Made by a program: the position numbers and the translations under genes. DNA of 64,000 nt, taken from assembly GCA_007922225.1 (NCBI GenBank), contig ML680086.1, positions 6,032,997-6,096,996 on the forward strand, read 5' to 3'. The notes below the pieces were generated by a model. The model worked only from the letters and a program-made list of their open reading frames with translations, ran no database searches and was not told where the DNA came from. Source of the DNA: Emydura subglobosa (Eukaryota > Chordata > Testudines > Chelidae). Positions 63,640-64,000 of the stretch are shown here, one piece after another (within the stretch, counting starts at the first letter, position 1; the number at the start of each line of letters is the position of its first letter).

Positions 63640-63730
63640 TCCCAACCTGCTAACACTTATGCATATGCTCAACTTTACTACCATGAGTGCTCCCACTGAC
63701 CTGGGCGTGTTGTGATAATTGGGCCTATAC
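63640..63730. mobile_element. Partial palindromic MITE-like copy
   Basis: AACACTTATGCATATGCTCA, then ACTTTACTACCATGAGTGCT and CCCACTGA. It resembles one half of the element at 45764-45877 and of a fold-back family I associate with sauropsids. Confidence 0.5.
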
Positions 63731-64000
63731 ATTTGCCCTAATTGTGAGCTTGGCTGTGAGAAGTGTACGTTCATACAATGCCATAATAATCCACAACAAC
63801 AAATGTTGAATGGTAAAAAGTGCAAAAGCGAGAGAGAAAAGCTGAATTGGTCCAAACAAAAAGACCTACAGATATAACTCAAGGACTGCATTAAGATGGT
63901 GCTTAGTAAACAAGAGAAGTGTAGAAACGGAAATCAGTAAATCAAAATTGGTGAGCTGGAAATTAGGCCTAATCGGTGGACAAAACAGTGAGAGGAATGG

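Larger units (their letters stand above)
60077..64000 (-). other. TRPC4AP first intron, partial
   Basis: No GC-rich first exon, CpG island or start codon context is visible, so exon 1 and the promoter lie beyond 64000. Small repeats occur at 63.47-63.73 kb; the rest is anonymous AT-rich DNA. Confidence 0.7.

Noticed and set aside
60077..64000. TRPC4AP exon 1 or promoter
   Set aside because: No GC-rich segment with a start codon and donor was found on the - strand; exon 1 is most likely beyond 64000.

Overview
The window is vertebrate nuclear DNA holding parts of two convergent, intron-rich genes. MYH7B (slow/cardiac-type sarcomeric myosin heavy chain 7B) lies on the + strand: its last 19 coding exons run from position 465 to a stop at 13696-13698, with a poly(A) signal at 13791-13796. 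TRPC4AP (TRUSS, a substrate receptor of CUL4-DDB1 ubiquitin ligases) lies on the - strand: 18 coding exons run from 60076 down to a stop at 21625-21623, and its first exon must lie beyond position 64000. Both reading frames were rebuilt exon by exon. The exon lengths add up to whole codon numbers (3126 nt for MYH7B, 2202 nt for TRPC4AP), and every splice site is GT-AG except one GC-AG intron in MYH7B. MYH7B beside TRPC4AP in tail-to-tail order is the arrangement known from human 20q11, so this is an orthologous syntenic block.

The organism is most likely a non-avian sauropsid, with a turtle the best guess and a crocodilian the alternative. The DNA is rich in CR1 LINEs, with the characteristic 3' ends in which a GACTAGATGA-type motif precedes ATTCTATG-type tails. 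It also has MIR SINEs, small Harbinger-like and palindromic MITEs with TCTACAC-type ends, and a Charlie-like hAT element. Introns are longer than I would expect in a bird. The species call rests on repeat style from memory, not on a search.

Layout. 1-13.8 kb: GC-rich, compact MYH7B coiled-coil rod exons; the introns carry a GGT/GAT triplet tract, a 39-bp minisatellite family in two neighbouring introns, MIR fragments and a G-quadruplex-like motif. 13.8-20.5 kb: intergenic, with two CR1 copies at 14.6-18.0 kb and otherwise anonymous sequence. 20.5-21.76 kb: TRPC4AP terminal exon with a 3'UTR of about 1.1 kb. 21.76-60.08 kb: the other 17 TRPC4AP exons in AT-richer DNA, with introns full of CR1, MIR, hAT and MITE insertions, including a 3.9-kb CR1 that still shows ORF1 esterase-like, endonuclease and reverse transcriptase signatures. 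60.08-64 kb: TRPC4AP first intron (partial) with small repeats.

The two genes do not act in one pathway; they are neighbours by ancient synteny. I found no new biological system. The items most worth a second look are the GC-AG intron and the altered exon boundaries of MYH7B, the minisatellite shared by two adjacent introns, a 25-bp inversion inside a repeat copy, a MITE nested in a MIR, and the bias of CR1 copies towards the antisense orientation within TRPC4AP.
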